This document shows positions 28,583-39,216 of a stretch of 64,000 nucleotides of DNA, piece by piece. Below the pieces are notes generated by a model. The model was given only the letters and a program-made list of their open reading frames with translations. It was not told the DNA's origin and searched no databases. How positions within the stretch are numbered: the first letter of the stretch is position 1; every line of letters begins with the position of its first letter. Made by a program: the position numbers and the translations under genes. Source of the DNA: Devosia sp. A8/3-2 (GTDB lineage Bacteria; Pseudomonadota; Alphaproteobacteria; Rhizobiales; Devosiaceae); assembly GCA_025452255.1 (NCBI GenBank), contig CP104975.1, positions 310,001 through 374,000 on the forward strand, written 5' to 3'.

Positions 28583-29583
28583 ATGAACCTCCTCCGCTAC
28601 ATTGCCGGGCGGCTCGTGGTCTATGTATTGGTGATCGTCTTTGCGCTCACCGTACTGTTCTTCGTGCCGCGGCTTGGCCCGACCGATCCGGTCGAAGCCA
28701 TGCTGGCCAAGGTCGCCTCCCGGGGCGCTTACATGGATGCCGCGCAGGTGGACATGCTGCGCCAGTCTCTTGCCGACACGTTCGGGCTCGATGGCTCGCT
28801 GCTGGATCAGTATTGGGCCTTCATCAAGCGCATCGTCTTCACCGCCGATTTCGGCCCATCGCTATCGATGTATCCGACCCCGGTGATGGAACTGATCTGG
28901 AATGCGCTGCCACTGGACTTTCGGGCTGCTGCTGGTCTCTACGCTGATCGCTTCGGGTGCTGGGGAATTTCGTCGGCCTGCTCTCCGGCTGGCGCCCGAC
29001 CAGCACCAGTTCGCGGGTGATGGAGGGCATTGCGATCTGCCTCTATCCGATCCCCTATTACATCCTAGCGCTCGTGCTCTCGATCCTGTTTTCCTATGTG
29101 TGGAAGATCTTTCCGCTGACCACCACCATTCGCGGGGCGCCGTGGAGTTGGGACCTCATCGCCAGCATTGCACGGAATTCGTTCCTGCCTGCCATGTCCA
29201 TCGTCATCGTGGTGTTCGGCTGGTGGGTGATCTCGGTGAAGGCGCAGACCACAGCGCTGCGGGAAGAAGAATTCGTGCGCTATGCCCGGCTCAAGGGGCT
29301 CAGTGACGGAAGGATCCTCACCCGCTACGTGCTGCCCAACGCCATCCTGCCGCAGATTACGTTCCCGGCGCTGCAAATCGGGCTGATGTTCAACGGATCG
29401 CTGATCACCGAGATCCTGTTCGATTATCCGGGCCTCGGGCTGCTGATCTACTCGGCAGTGCTGCAGGGCGACTTCAACCTCCTGATGGGCACGATCAGCC
29501 TTTCGGTCATCGCGGTCGCCACAGCGACCATGGTGATCGACCTGATCTACCCGCTCATCGATCCCCGTATCAGGCACAGATAG
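28583..29583 (+). CDS. ABC permease, DppB type (frameshifted)
   Basis: It starts 3 bases after the GH172 stop. The N-terminal helix is RYIAGRLVVYVLVIVFALTVLFFVPRLGPTDPVE. After two breaks (near 28915 and 28955) the sequence GNFVGLLSGWRPTSTSSRVMEG...ALREEEFVRYARLKGLSDGRILTRYVLPNAILPQITFPALQIG contains the EAA loop. About six transmembrane helices and 333 residues. It pairs with the next permease to form the channel of an oligosaccharide or oligopeptide importer. Confidence 0.85.
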
Positions 29584-29586
29584 ACC

Positions 29587-30424
29587 ATGCGCAGCTTTTT
29601 CACTCATGCGCCGTTTCGACTGTATCTCGGCCTCGTTCTTGTCGCCGTGTTCGTGGTCATGGGCGTGATCTTGCCCCGGTTCGCACCATCGGACCCCCGG
29701 TCTGGTACACGGCACCCTGCAACCAGAACCCCAGCGCCGAATATCTGCTGGGTACCACGAGCCTTGGACAGGACGTGTTCTGGCTTTTGACCCATGCGCT
29801 GCGTAATTCGCTGCTGCTGGGGCTGATCGTGGCCGGGCTTTCTACCGTCATCGGCGTGTTCCTCGGCCTTGCGGCGGGCTATGCCGGAGGATGGCTCGAC
29901 AAGGTGCTGTCGTTCTTCATGGATGCTTTGTTGTGCATTCCCTCGTTGCCGATCCTGATCCTGATGGCGGCGCTGTTCGGCAGGCAATTGGCGCTGCCGA
30001 TCATCGGTCTCATCCCGGTGCTCTTCAACTGGCCGTATCCGGCACGCCAGTGCGGGCCGTTGCGCTGACGATGCGCGAGCGCGAGTTCATCAACGTCGCT
30101 CGGTTCAGCGGGGAATCCAGCGTCCGCATCCTGGTGCGTCACATCTTCCCCTATATTGCGGGGTGGTCGGCGGCCAACTTCATCAACACCGTGCTGGTGG
30201 GCATCTCGACCGAAAGCGCCGTCGCGGTGATCGGGCTCTCCAGCGCCCAGCAGGCGACGCTGGGCACCATGATCTACTGGGCCATCAACTATCAGGCGCT
30301 GCTGGCCGGCAAGTTTGTCTGGGTCGGCTCGCCGGTGGTGTCCATCGTCCTCTTGTTCATCGGCCTTTTCCTCGTGTCCTCGGGCCTGTCCATGCAGTCC
30401 GCAACCCGGAGGATGAGCGTATGA
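29587..30424 (+). CDS. ABC permease, DppC type (frameshifted)
   Basis: The N-terminal helix RLYLGLVLVAVFVVMGVILPRFAPSDP is followed by a break near 29700. Then come LGTTSLGQDVFWLLTHALRNSLLLGLIVAGLSTVIGVFLGLAAGYAGG, a second break near 30045, and the EAA segment REREFINVARFSGESSVRILVRHIFPYIAGW. About 278 residues. The stop overlaps the next start (30421), consistent with one operon. Confidence 0.85.
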
Positions 30425-31245
30425 TCACCATAGACAACGTCACGGTGGGCTACGGCACGTCCGGTTTCGTTACCGCTGTCGACGGGGTGAGCCTCACCAT
30501 CAACGACAACGAAATTCTGGGTATTGCCGGGGAATCCGGTTCGGGCAAGTCGACGCTCATGCGGGCCGCTTATGGTGATTTTTCCACCGGACTGCGCATC
30601 AAGAGCGGCACCGTTCGCGGGCGGTTCGAGGATGCACGGACCGGGCAGGTAATCGACGCGCCCTCGAGCGCATTCGGCAAGCTCTGGTGGGACCAGATTA
30701 GCTACATCCCGCAGGGCTCGATGAGTGTGCTTAACCCTCTGATGAAAATCGAGAAGCAGGTGATAGACGGACTGCCCGACCGCGAGCGGCAGGGTGGCAG
30801 CAGGGCGCTCAGGCAGCGGATCGTGGATTTCCTTGCCGGCTTCGGGCTTGAGGAAAACGTGCTCAACGCCTATCCGCACCAACTTTCCGGCGGCATGCGC
30901 CAGCGGGTGTTGGTGGCCATTGCCGCTTTCGTCAATCCCCGTCTCATCCTTGCCGACGAGCCCACCACGGCTCTCGACGTTGTGGTGCAAAAGAAGATCC
31001 TGCTGATGATGGTCGAAATCCAGCGCCGCCAGCGTAATACCACGGTGCTGGTCTCCCATGACATGGGCGTGCACTACCAGATCACCGATCGGTTGGCGAT
31101 CATGTACAAAGGCAAGATCGTAGAGGCCGGGCCAACGGCCGAGATCTTTGCCAACCCGCAGCACGACTATACCAGGAACCTCATCGCCTCCCTGCCGCGC
31201 CTGCATGGCAGGCGTTCGGCCGATATGGTGGGAGAACATGCATGA
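30421..31245 (+). CDS. ABC ATPase, DppD type
   Basis: This intact 274-residue protein has Walker A GESGSGKSTLMR, Q loop ISYIPQGSMSVLNP, signature LSGGMRQRVLVAIA, Walker B LILADEPTTALD and switch VSHDMG. The C-terminal YTRNLIASLPRLHG segment is typical of the Opp/Dpp group. It overlaps the upstream permease and the downstream ATPase by 4 bases each. It hydrolyses ATP for the importer encoded by 28583-34085. Confidence 0.9.
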   Translation: MITIDNVTVGYGTSGFVTAVDGVSLTINDNEILGIAGESGSGKSTLMRAAYGDFSTGLRIKSGTVRGRFEDARTGQVIDAPSSAFGKLWWDQISYIPQGSMSVLNPLMKIEKQVIDGLPDRERQGGSRALRQRIVDFLAGFGLEENVLNAYPHQLSGGMRQRVLVAIAAFVNPRLILADEPTTALDVVVQKKILLMMVEIQRRQRNTTVLVSHDMGVHYQITDRLAIMYKGKIVEAGPTAEIFANPQHDYTRNLIASLPRLHGRRSADMVGEHA

Positions 31246-32139
31246 GCGGCGTCCCCATTCTCGAGGTGAATAGCGTCAGCCGCGAGTACCGCAAGGGCGG
31301 ATTCTTCTCCGGCAACGCGTTCAAGGCGGTGGACAATGTCTCCTTCTCCTTGCCGGGGGCACCGCAGGTCTTCTCCATCGTTGGGGAGTCTGGATCGGGC
31401 AAGACGACCCCGGCCCGCATGGTGTTGCGTCTCGTCGAGCCCAGCTCGGGCAGCATCCGCCTGCTTGGCCGCCCATTGACCGGACGACACAAGGATCGCA
31501 TCGACGATCTCGAATTTCGCCGGCTAGTCCAGCCGATATTCCAGAACCCATTCGAGGCGTTCAGTGCCTATCTGACGATCGAGGATTATCTGCGCAGGAC
31601 GGCGATCAATCTTAAAATTGCCCATACCAACGCGGAGGTGGACCGAGTTTGCGATCGCGCCCTGCGCTCGGTGGGGCTCAGCCCGGAGCAGAATCCGCGG
31701 CAAGTATATCCGCCAGTTTTCCGGCGGCGAACTGCAGCGCATCAGCGTTGCGCGCGCCCTAATTCCGCGGCCAAAGCTAATCGTTGCGGACGAGCCGGTG
31801 TCCATGGTCGACGCGTCGCTGCGCATGAGCATCGTCAACCTCTTCCGCCAGATCGTGGAAGAGCAGGGCGTCTCTTTCATCTACATCACCCACGACCTCT
31901 CGACCGCCTATTACCTCTCCGACCGGGTCGCGATCATGAATAGCGGCCGGGTGGTGGAGAGCGGTGTGCCGACCGACATCCCGGACCATCCCACGCATAA
32001 TTATACCCGCGAATTGATGGCTGCCATTCCGACCGTCGAGGAACGCTGGAGCGAGTTCGCGGCTATCGACGCCAAATATCGAACCAACCCGACCGGGCAG
32101 GCAGGTGCGCCAACGCACCGAACTGACCGTCACGCTTAA
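31242..32139 (+). CDS. ABC ATPase, DppF type (frameshifted)
   Basis: Walker A is GESGSGKTTPARMVLRL, in which Pro replaces the usual Leu after the second Thr. The frame breaks near 31700, after SVGLSPEQNPR, and resumes as IRQFSGGELQRISVARALIPRPKLIVADEPVSMVDASLR with switch ITHDLSTAYYLSDRVAIM. Length is about 298 residues. It is the second nucleotide-binding subunit of the same importer. Confidence 0.85.
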
Positions 32140-32159
32140 CCAAGCAAGAGGAGGAGATC

Positions 32160-34085
32160 TTGTTGAAATATTCCCTACGAAACGGCGCCAGAAGCAAACT
32201 ATTTGCCCTCGGACTCGCGGTTGCCCTTGGCGGCACCATGCTCACAAGTTCGGCCCTGCCGGCCCGGGCGCAGCAGATGACCGATGTGGGCACTCCGCGC
32301 GAACAGACGCTCGTCGTGGACATGCTCAATGCTCGTGTCGGCAACCCAACCAATATGAACATGTACCAGCAGGGCGTGACCATCAATCAGGGTTATCACC
32401 AGTTGGCCGGCGCGCAGCTCTACGACATCGACACCGCCAAGGGAGTGCAAATTCCCGACCTCGCCGCCGAAATGCCGGTGCCGAATGAGGACTTCACTGT
32501 GTTCCGGTGAAGCTGCGCCGTGGCCTGACTCGGAGCGACGGCCAACCCTTCTCGGCCGACGACGTGGTCTTCACCGACCAGATGATCCGCAACACATCGG
32601 CGCTCGCCTATAGCGCCGCGTACAGCGACCAAATCGCATCGATCACCAAAGTCGACGACAACAACGTCGAGATCACCACCACACGGCCAACCCCGCGCCT
32701 GTCAGTGGTTTTGGGCTCGGTGATCTACGGGAATTCCTTCCACGTCGTGCCCAAGCATATCTGGGAGAAGCAGGATCCGGCGACATTCCAGAATTTCCCG
32801 CCGGTTTCTATCAGTGCCTACAAATATAAAGACCATGACCCAAATGGAACCTGGTTCCTGTGGGAGAAGCGCAAGACTGGCAGAACTCCGATGTCGGGCA
32901 GATCATCGGCGAGCCCAAGGCGCAATATGTGCTGTTCCGCAGTTTCGGCACAGAAGAGCGCCGAGTGCTGGCCATGGCCGCCAACGATATCGACATCCTC
33001 ACCGACATTTCGCCGGAAAGCCCGGATATCCTGCGCGGGCAAAACGATAAGGTGCGCGCTGGTTTACCGACTTCCCCTATGCCAATTTGGATGACCCGTG
33101 CGAGCGCGGGATGCATTTCAACACATCCAAGGCGCCATATGATGATGCCAAGACCCGTTGGGCGCTAGCGCTGGCGATCAACCTCGAGCAGGCCAGCATC
33201 GCCACCTTCTCGGGCATGCTGCGGGCTTCTCCGCTCGCCATCCCGCCGACCACCGTGCTCATGGACACCTATCACCAGCCCATGAGCCAGTGGCTCAGCG
33301 AGTTCACGCTGGAGGACGGCTACAAGCCGTTTGATGCCGACTATGCCCTGCGTCTGGGCGAACGGCTCCGCTCGGAAGGGGTGGAGAATATTCCCGAAGA
33401 CCCCGAGGCTTTGCGTGAGCTACTAGGTGTCGGCTGGTGGAAGCACGATCCGGCACAGGCCACCAAATTGCTCGAGGAGGCCGGCTTCACCAAGAACGGC
33501 AACCAATGGATGAAGCCCGACGGCACGCCGTTCACCATCAACATACTGGCGCCCGCCGATTTCGAAGTTCAGTCACAGCGTCTCGCCTTCGCGGTCGCCA
33601 ATGAGTGGACCCAGTTCGGCATCCCGGCCCGAGTGCAGCAGATGCAGGCGGGCGCTTTCTTCACCGCGGAGAACACTGGCGATTACGAGGTTGGCTCGTA
33701 TTGGGGCTCGTCCTGCGCCATCACGCCCGACCTGTTCGTGCGGATGGAAGGCTGGCACAAGGACTATGTCCGCGAGAACGGCGTGCCGACGTCCTCCAAC
33801 CGGGGCCGCTATGTCGATGAGGAACTAAGTGTACTGATCGACGGGCTCCGCGCCATGCCCGCCGATAATCCCAAGATCGTCGAGACCGGCACGGAAATTC
33901 TCAAAGAGCTGGTTGAAGGCCTGCCGGTGATCGAGATGTTCGGTACCTCCAAGTTCGTGCCAGTCAACGAGACCTATTGGACCAACTATCCTGCTGCCGA
34001 CAATTACTATGAAGGTCCCCGGTGGTGGTGGAGCAACTTCAAGTTCATTGCTGCCCAGCTGGAACCAGCCGCGGCCAGCCAGTGA
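32160..34085 (+). CDS. ABC substrate-binding protein, family 5 (Dpp-like) (frameshifted)
   Basis: AGGAGGAG (32149-32156) precedes tandem TTG codons at 32160 and 32163; either may be the start. The signal peptide ends near SALPARAQ. Family-5 features follow in pieces: KLRRGLTRSDGQPFSADDVVFT, NTSKAPYDDAKTRWALALAINLEQ, and a C-terminal YEGPRWWWSNFKFIAAQLEPA. Breaks lie near 32508, 32870 and 33060. About 641 residues. Its position behind a GH172 gene and a LacI-controlled promoter suggests an oligosaccharide ligand rather than a peptide. Confidence 0.85.
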
Positions 34086-34093
34086 ACCAATCT

Positions 34094-34121
34094 CCAACGG
34101 CGGGCGGATGCCCGCCGTTGG
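34094..34121 (+). terminator. Bidirectional hairpin between convergent operons
   Basis: A perfect 12-base stem, CCAACGGCGGGC (34094-34105) with its complement at 34110-34121, has a GGAT loop. It lies 9 bases after the binding-protein stop, and the next operon converges on it. No T-run follows, so the mechanism may be hairpin-assisted rather than classical. Confidence 0.6.
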
Positions 34122-34322
34122 AACCAGCCCGTGCCTCGAAATGGGCGCTATTTCTCGGTGTTGGCGCGCATCCAGTCTGTTGCCCATCCTGCTGTCCAGC
34201 CGCAGCGCCGTTGGGTGTCGAACACCACGGCGATATGGAGGCCGGCATCCGGTTAACCGATCATCGGGCAAGTTAATGGCCCCGGCAGGTACGATGGCTT
34301 CCGCTCCGCCGATCGAGCTCTA

Positions 34323-35420
34323 TTATGGCCGTAACGCCTGCTCTGTTTGGGGATCGAAGATATGGACCTTATCCATATCAATACTCAGCTTCGCCTGCTG
34401 GTTAGGCGACGGTGCGGTATCCGGGTCTACCCTAGCGCACACCACGTCGTTACCGACGCTGAAATAAAGCAAGGTTTCCAGTCCCAACGGCTCGACGATC
34501 TCGACATTGGCTAGGATCGGGGCAGCGCGCGGTCGGCCATTGGGTTGGGTGATCACTTCCGGCCGAATTCCCACAATGACCTTGCGCCCCGCCAAAGGCC
34601 CCGCGCTTGCCCGCATTGACGGTGGCACCGGAAGGCTCGTGCCGTCTGCCAGCACCAGTGTCAGTTCATCCCCAGCGGCAGCAACGCTCGCTGGCAGCAG
34701 GTTCATTGCTGGCGAACCGATAAAGCCGGCCACAAATAGGCTCGACGGGCGATGATAGAGCTCTTGTGGCGGTCCGACCTGCTCGATGCGGCCCTTGTTC
34801 ATTACCACGACGCGATCGGCCATGGTCATGGCTTCGATCTGGTCATGTGTCACGTAAACTGTGGTCGTCGGCAGGGTCTGGTGCAAGCGCTTGATTTCGG
34901 TGCGCATCTGTACGCGCAGCTTGGCGTCAAGATTGGAAAGTGGCTCGTCAAATAGAAACACTTTTGGATTGCGCACGATTGCCCGGCCCATGGCCACGCG
35001 CTGCCGCTGGCCACCCGAAAGCTGGCCGGGGCGCCGGTCTAGGAGTTCGGTAATGTGTAGGGTCTGCGCCGCCGCCACGATCCGTTGCTGAATGTCTGCT
35101 TTTGGCATTTTCTGCTGCTGCAGGCAAAAAGCGATGTTCTCACGCACGCTCATATGGGGATAGAGCGCGTAATTCTGGAACACCATGGCAATATCGCGTT
35201 CACCCGGTCCTAGATTGTTGACCACCCGGTCACCGATGGCGATCTCGCCGCCGCTGATATGCTCGAGCCCGGCGATCATGCGTAGTGTCGTCGACTTGCC
35301 GCAGCCTGAAGGCCCGACCAACACTACGAATTCATTGTCGGCGACTTCAAGGTTGATGCCCCGCACCACCTGATGCTCGTTATAGGCCTTGACCACGTTC
35401 CGAAGAGAAAGCTGAGCCAT
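34323..35420 (-). CDS. Carbohydrate ABC importer ATPase, UgpC/MsmK type
   Basis: This intact 365-residue protein has Walker [17 protein letters not shown], signature [19 protein letters not shown], Walker [21 protein letters not shown], switch [12 protein letters not shown] and a C-terminal TOBE domain ([12 protein letters not shown], then VGIRPEVI). It is the last gene of the operon read leftwards from 40470 and starts 9 bases after GH127. It drives the permeases encoded at 37382-39147. Confidence 0.93.
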   Translation of the reverse strand: MAQLSLRNVVKAYNEHQVVRGINLEVADNEFVVLVGPSGCGKSTTLRMIAGLEHISGGEIAIGDRVVNNLGPGERDIAMVFQNYALYPHMSVRENIAFCLQQQKMPKADIQQRIVAAAQTLHITELLDRRPGQLSGGQRQRVAMGRAIVRNPKVFLFDEPLSNLDAKLRVQMRTEIKRLHQTLPTTTVYVTHDQIEAMTMADRVVVMNKGRIEQVGPPQELYHRPSSLFVAGFIGSPAMNLLPASVAAAGDELTLVLADGTSLPVPPSMRASAGPLAGRKVIVGIRPEVITQPNGRPRAAPILANVEIVEPLGLETLLYFSVGNDVVCARVDPDTAPSPNQQAKLSIDMDKVHIFDPQTEQALRP

Positions 35421-35429
35421 GCTGGTTTC

Positions 35430-37356
35430 CTATTTCTCGCGCAACCAAACGAGCATGCCGCCGGCTTGTCGGTTGGCCCATAGGTGATAGGGGATCGCAT
35501 TGAGTGAAGTTGCTTCGGTTTTCGGTTGTTCGCGGCGATAAAGTTGCCCGGCCCAGTCCGCGTCGCTGGTTTTAGTAGCCAATGCCGAAAGCCGCACTGC
35601 GCCGCCGAGCAAGCCGGGGTCAAATGCCGCTGCGATTTCTGCGTCGGCCGGTAGCGCCAGCAATTGGGGCGCAAACCCCAGATCGGCCTCTTCCGCGCAA
35701 TAGACCACTGGCCCACGCTTCAACGCCACCCGCCCGGCATCCTCGCTGGCCAACGGATGAGCATAAAGTCGCTCGACCGGCATGTCGAAGCCGATCCGCA
35801 CCACGTCGCCGGCCGCCCATTGGCGAGCAATGGCCAGATAACCCTTTTCAGCGGCAGCAGTATCTATCCCCTCTCCGTTCACGGTCACGCTGGCCTTGTT
35901 ACACCAGCCCGGCATACGCAGACGTAGCGTGAAAGGCATCGGCGCCGCAGGTGCAAGGGTCAGCGCGATATCGCCATCCCAAGGATAAGACGTTTCTTGT
36001 GATATCCGTACAATCTGTCCACCGATCTCGGCTTCGGCCGTGTTGGCGCCGTACAGATGGACCGCCAATTCATCTGACTTGATCGTGTAAAAATAGCTGC
36101 CCAGCGAGGCGATCAGGCGGGCGATATTGGTGGGGCAGCACGGACAATAATGCCATTTCCAGCGCCGGTGCTGGCCATGGCTTTCCAGCACATTCTCATA
36201 AAAATAGTGCTCGCCATCGCGCGCAATGCCGGACAGCGCGCCGTTGAAAATTGCCAGTTCAACATGGTCGGTGAAGCGCGAGTCCAGCTCGATCTGGGCC
36301 ATGCGATGCCCCCAGAAGGCCAGGGCCACCGCCGCGCAGGTCTCGGCATAGGCAGTCTCATTTGGCAGGTCGTATTCGTGGGTAAACCCTTCATTGGCGC
36401 CCGAGGGCCCCAGCCCGCCTGTGACGTAAAGCTGCCGTCCGGTGAGGTTGTCGAAGAGCCTGTCACAGGCGGCCGAGGAGCGTTAGATCGCTAGTTTCGT
36501 AGGCGAGGTCCGCCATGGCCGAGAACAGATACATGGCCCGCACCGCGTGGCCCACCACCCGGTTCTGCTCGCGTACCGGCATATGGGCCCGGCTGTAGGC
36601 ATAGGTCTGGTAGTGGTAATTGGCAGGATCATCACCCCGCCGCCGCGCTTCCTCGTCGTAATAGGAGGGCATCTGGCCGCGCTCATCGACGAAATACTGT
36701 GCAAGCTTGAGATGCTTGGGATCCTTGGTCACGCGATAGAGCTTGATCAGCGCCAGCTCGATCTCCTCATGCGCGTCGTAGCCGCGCAATTTACCCGGCT
36801 CGCGGCCGAAGGTGGCATCGATATGATCGACCGCTTTGATCATCACATCCAAAAAAGCCCGCTTACCGGTAGCTTCGAAATAGGCCACCGCTCCTTCGAG
36901 CAAATGCCCCATGGAGTACATTTCATGCAGGTCGCGCAGATTGGTCCAGCGCTTGTCCGGTTCACGGCGAATGAACCAGGAATTAAGGTAGCCGTCCGCC
37001 ATCTGCCCTTGGGCGAGTTTTTTGACGATGTCATCGATCTTTGCTTCCAGCGCCGGATTGGGATGGGCCTTTAGCGTATAGCTCGCTGCCTCGATCCACT
37101 TGCCGAAATCGCTGTCGAAGAAGTGCTGCATCGAAAGCCCACTGGGTTGGATCGGCCGGGCCAATGGCCACGGTGGCTGGTCGAAATTGAGCACCTCGAG
37201 AAAGCGCTCTTCATCGAGCCGTCTGTGCTGGCTGGGCACCGTCACCTCGCGCACCGTTTGGCTCCAGCTTTCCCAGAAGCCGCCGGCGAAATCGACCTTG
37301 GCATGATCGACGGGAACATAGCGCTCAATGCGCGGGGGATTGGACAGATCGGTCAT
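35430..37356 (-). CDS. Glycoside hydrolase family 127, beta-L-arabinofuranosidase-like (frameshifted)
   Basis: The N-terminal catalytic barrel starts IERYVPVDHAKVDFAGGFWESWSQTVREVTVPSQHRRL, with GQMADGYLNSWF and LRDLHEMYSMGHLLEGAVAYFEATG. After a break near 36475 come LYVTGGLGPS and NETAYAETCAAVALAFWGHRM, then CPCCPTNIARLIASLGSYFY. These hold the Glu/Cys and CC residues that bind zinc and provide the cysteine nucleophile in GH127. Length is about 641 residues, with no signal peptide. GH127 enzymes release L-arabinose from hydroxyproline-linked beta-L-arabinofuranosides of extensin. The neighbouring importer presumably supplies the substrate. Confidence 0.9.
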
Positions 37357-37381
37357 CGGATTGCTTTCGAAACCGGGTGGA

Positions 37382-38242
37382 TCATTTGACGGCGCCAGCC
37401 GTCATGCCGCGCACGTAATAGCGTTGCAGCAACAGGAAGAGGACGAGGCAGGGGATCATGGTGACCGTGACGCCGGCCTGCAGAGCGCCCCAGTCGATAA
37501 TGCCGTAGATGCCGGATGAGACATTCACCAGCATGATGGGCAGAGTGAACTTGTTCTGGTCGGAGAGGAAAATCAGCGCCGCCAGAATTCGTTCCAAGAA
37601 TTGAGAAAGGCAAAGAGTGCCACCGTGGCTACCCCGGCAGGGCAATAGGCACCATGATGCGGCGCAGAATGGTCCATTGGGAGGCCCCATCGATCCGCGC
37701 CGCCTCGATCAGTGCCTTAGGCACGGCATCGAAGGCATTGCGCATCATGAAGATCGAAAAGGCAACTGGAACGTGGTGTAGATCAGCACCAGCCCCAACA
37801 GGTTGTTCTGCAGCTTGAGCAAGTTGAGGATCAGGAATAACGGCGTCAGAATGGACTGGAACGGAATCATCATTGTTGCCATCAAGGCGACGAATAGGAT
37901 TGTCTGACCGGGAAAGCGAAACTTGGAAAAGCCATAGCCGGCCGGCACCGCGATCAGCACGGTCAGCAGGACCGTCCCCAACGCGATCATCACCGAATTG
38001 CCGGCATAGACATACCAGCCCGCTCCCACCCCTTCGAGGCGACGGTAATTGTCGAGCGAAAAAGCTCTGCTGAACAGGGCAAGCGGATTGGCCAACGCCT
38101 CGGCGGGCGGCTTGAAGGAATTGGCAACCGACCAGATCATAGGCATCAGGAACAGCACGGCTAAAATACTGGCCACGACATAAAAGGCTGCCAGACCCAA
38201 CCGCTCCCGGCGCGAGGGACCATTGCTAATCAGATCGCTCAT
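37382..38242 (-). CDS. Carbohydrate ABC permease, MalG/UgpE type (frameshifted)
   Basis: The N-terminal half is FYVVASILAVLFLMPMIWSVANSFKPPAEA, VPAGYGFSKFRFPGQTILFVALMATMMIPFQSILTPLF. After breaks near 37755 and 37620 the EAA loop (ALIEAARIDGASQWTILRRIMVPIALP) and the ending QRYYVRGMTAGAVK are found in other frames. About 286 residues with six helices. The start overlaps the stop of the partner permease (38242). Confidence 0.85.
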
Positions 38243-39147
38243 CAGCTTTCCTCCGGGCGGACTTTAAGAAAGGTCAGTTGGATCGAGCTGATGGCTACCA
38301 GCACCACGAGCAGTACCAGCGACAGCGCTGAGCCATAGCCCAGCCGGTAGGAACTGAACGAGGCCAGATAAATCTGAAACACTGCGGTGATGGTCGAGTT
38401 CTGCGGCCCGCCCCAGGTGATCACGAAGAACTGGTCGAAGGCCAGCATTGAGGAGGTGACGTTAAGCACCAGCGCCAGCAGCAGCGAATTGCGCATCAGC
38501 GGCAGGGTAATGTTGCGGAACCGGCTCCGGGCATTGGCACCGTCGATCTTGGCAGCCTCGATCACCTCGGCGGGCACGCTTTGCAGACCCGTGAGCAGGA
38601 TCACCATGGTGAAGCCCGCGCTCTTCCACACCACCATCAGGATGATAACGCCCAGCGCCGGCCAAAAGCTCTCAATCGGGCGCGGCGCGGCCGTTACTAG
38701 ATGTAAGCTCTTGAGCAATTGCGCAAAAACCCCGCTATCGGGATTGAGCAGCCACATCCAAAGGGTCGAAGCCGCGCCGAACCCGATTACCACCGGCATG
38801 AAGAAGATGGTGCGGAAAAAGCCTGCAGCCCTCAGTGGCCGGTCGATTAAGATCGCCAGCGGAAAGGCCACAGCGAAGAGGGCCAGCGTCACCGGGACAG
38901 TATAGAGCATGGTGAAACCCACGCTGTTCCAGAGCTGACGGTCCCCAGCGATCTCAATGAAATTATCGAGCCCGATAAAGCTCGATTGGCCCAGCAACGG
39001 CCAGTCATGCAAGCTCATCCACACTGTCATGATGAGCGGCACGAAGAAGAAGAGTCCGATCATGATCAGGCTCGGCACGATGAAGGCGGCGCCCAGCCAT
39101 TGATGCGGCTCTTGCCGGATTGCCGGTTGTTCGATGGACACGGTCAC
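38242..39147 (-). CDS. Carbohydrate ABC permease, MalF/UgpA type
   Basis: This intact 301-residue protein has six hydrophobic segments, beginning WLGAAFIVPSLIMIGLFFFVPLIMTVWMSLHDW. The EAA loop reads VIEAAKIDGANARSRFRNITLPLMRNSLLLALVLN. The family-typical ending QLTFLKVRPEES is present. It stands between the binding protein and the second permease on the minus strand. Confidence 0.93.
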   Translation of the reverse strand: MTVSIEQPAIRQEPHQWLGAAFIVPSLIMIGLFFFVPLIMTVWMSLHDWPLLGQSSFIGLDNFIEIAGDRQLWNSVGFTMLYTVPVTLALFAVAFPLAILIDRPLRAAGFFRTIFFMPVVIGFGAASTLWMWLLNPDSGVFAQLLKSLHLVTAAPRPIESFWPALGVIILMVVWKSAGFTMVILLTGLQSVPAEVIEAAKIDGANARSRFRNITLPLMRNSLLLALVLNVTSSMLAFDQFFVITWGGPQNSTITAVFQIYLASFSSYRLGYGSALSLVLLVVLVAISSIQLTFLKVRPEES

Positions 39148-39216
39148 GGCGCGCTCCCTTTGCTGATCGAAAATCGGCGGACGGAACAGATCCCGTCCGC
39201 CACGCTCCGGGAGGAG

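Noticed and set aside
30292-31239. A 315-codon open frame on the minus strand
   Set aside because: It is opposite an intact ABC ATPase and has no recognisable domain or ribosome site.
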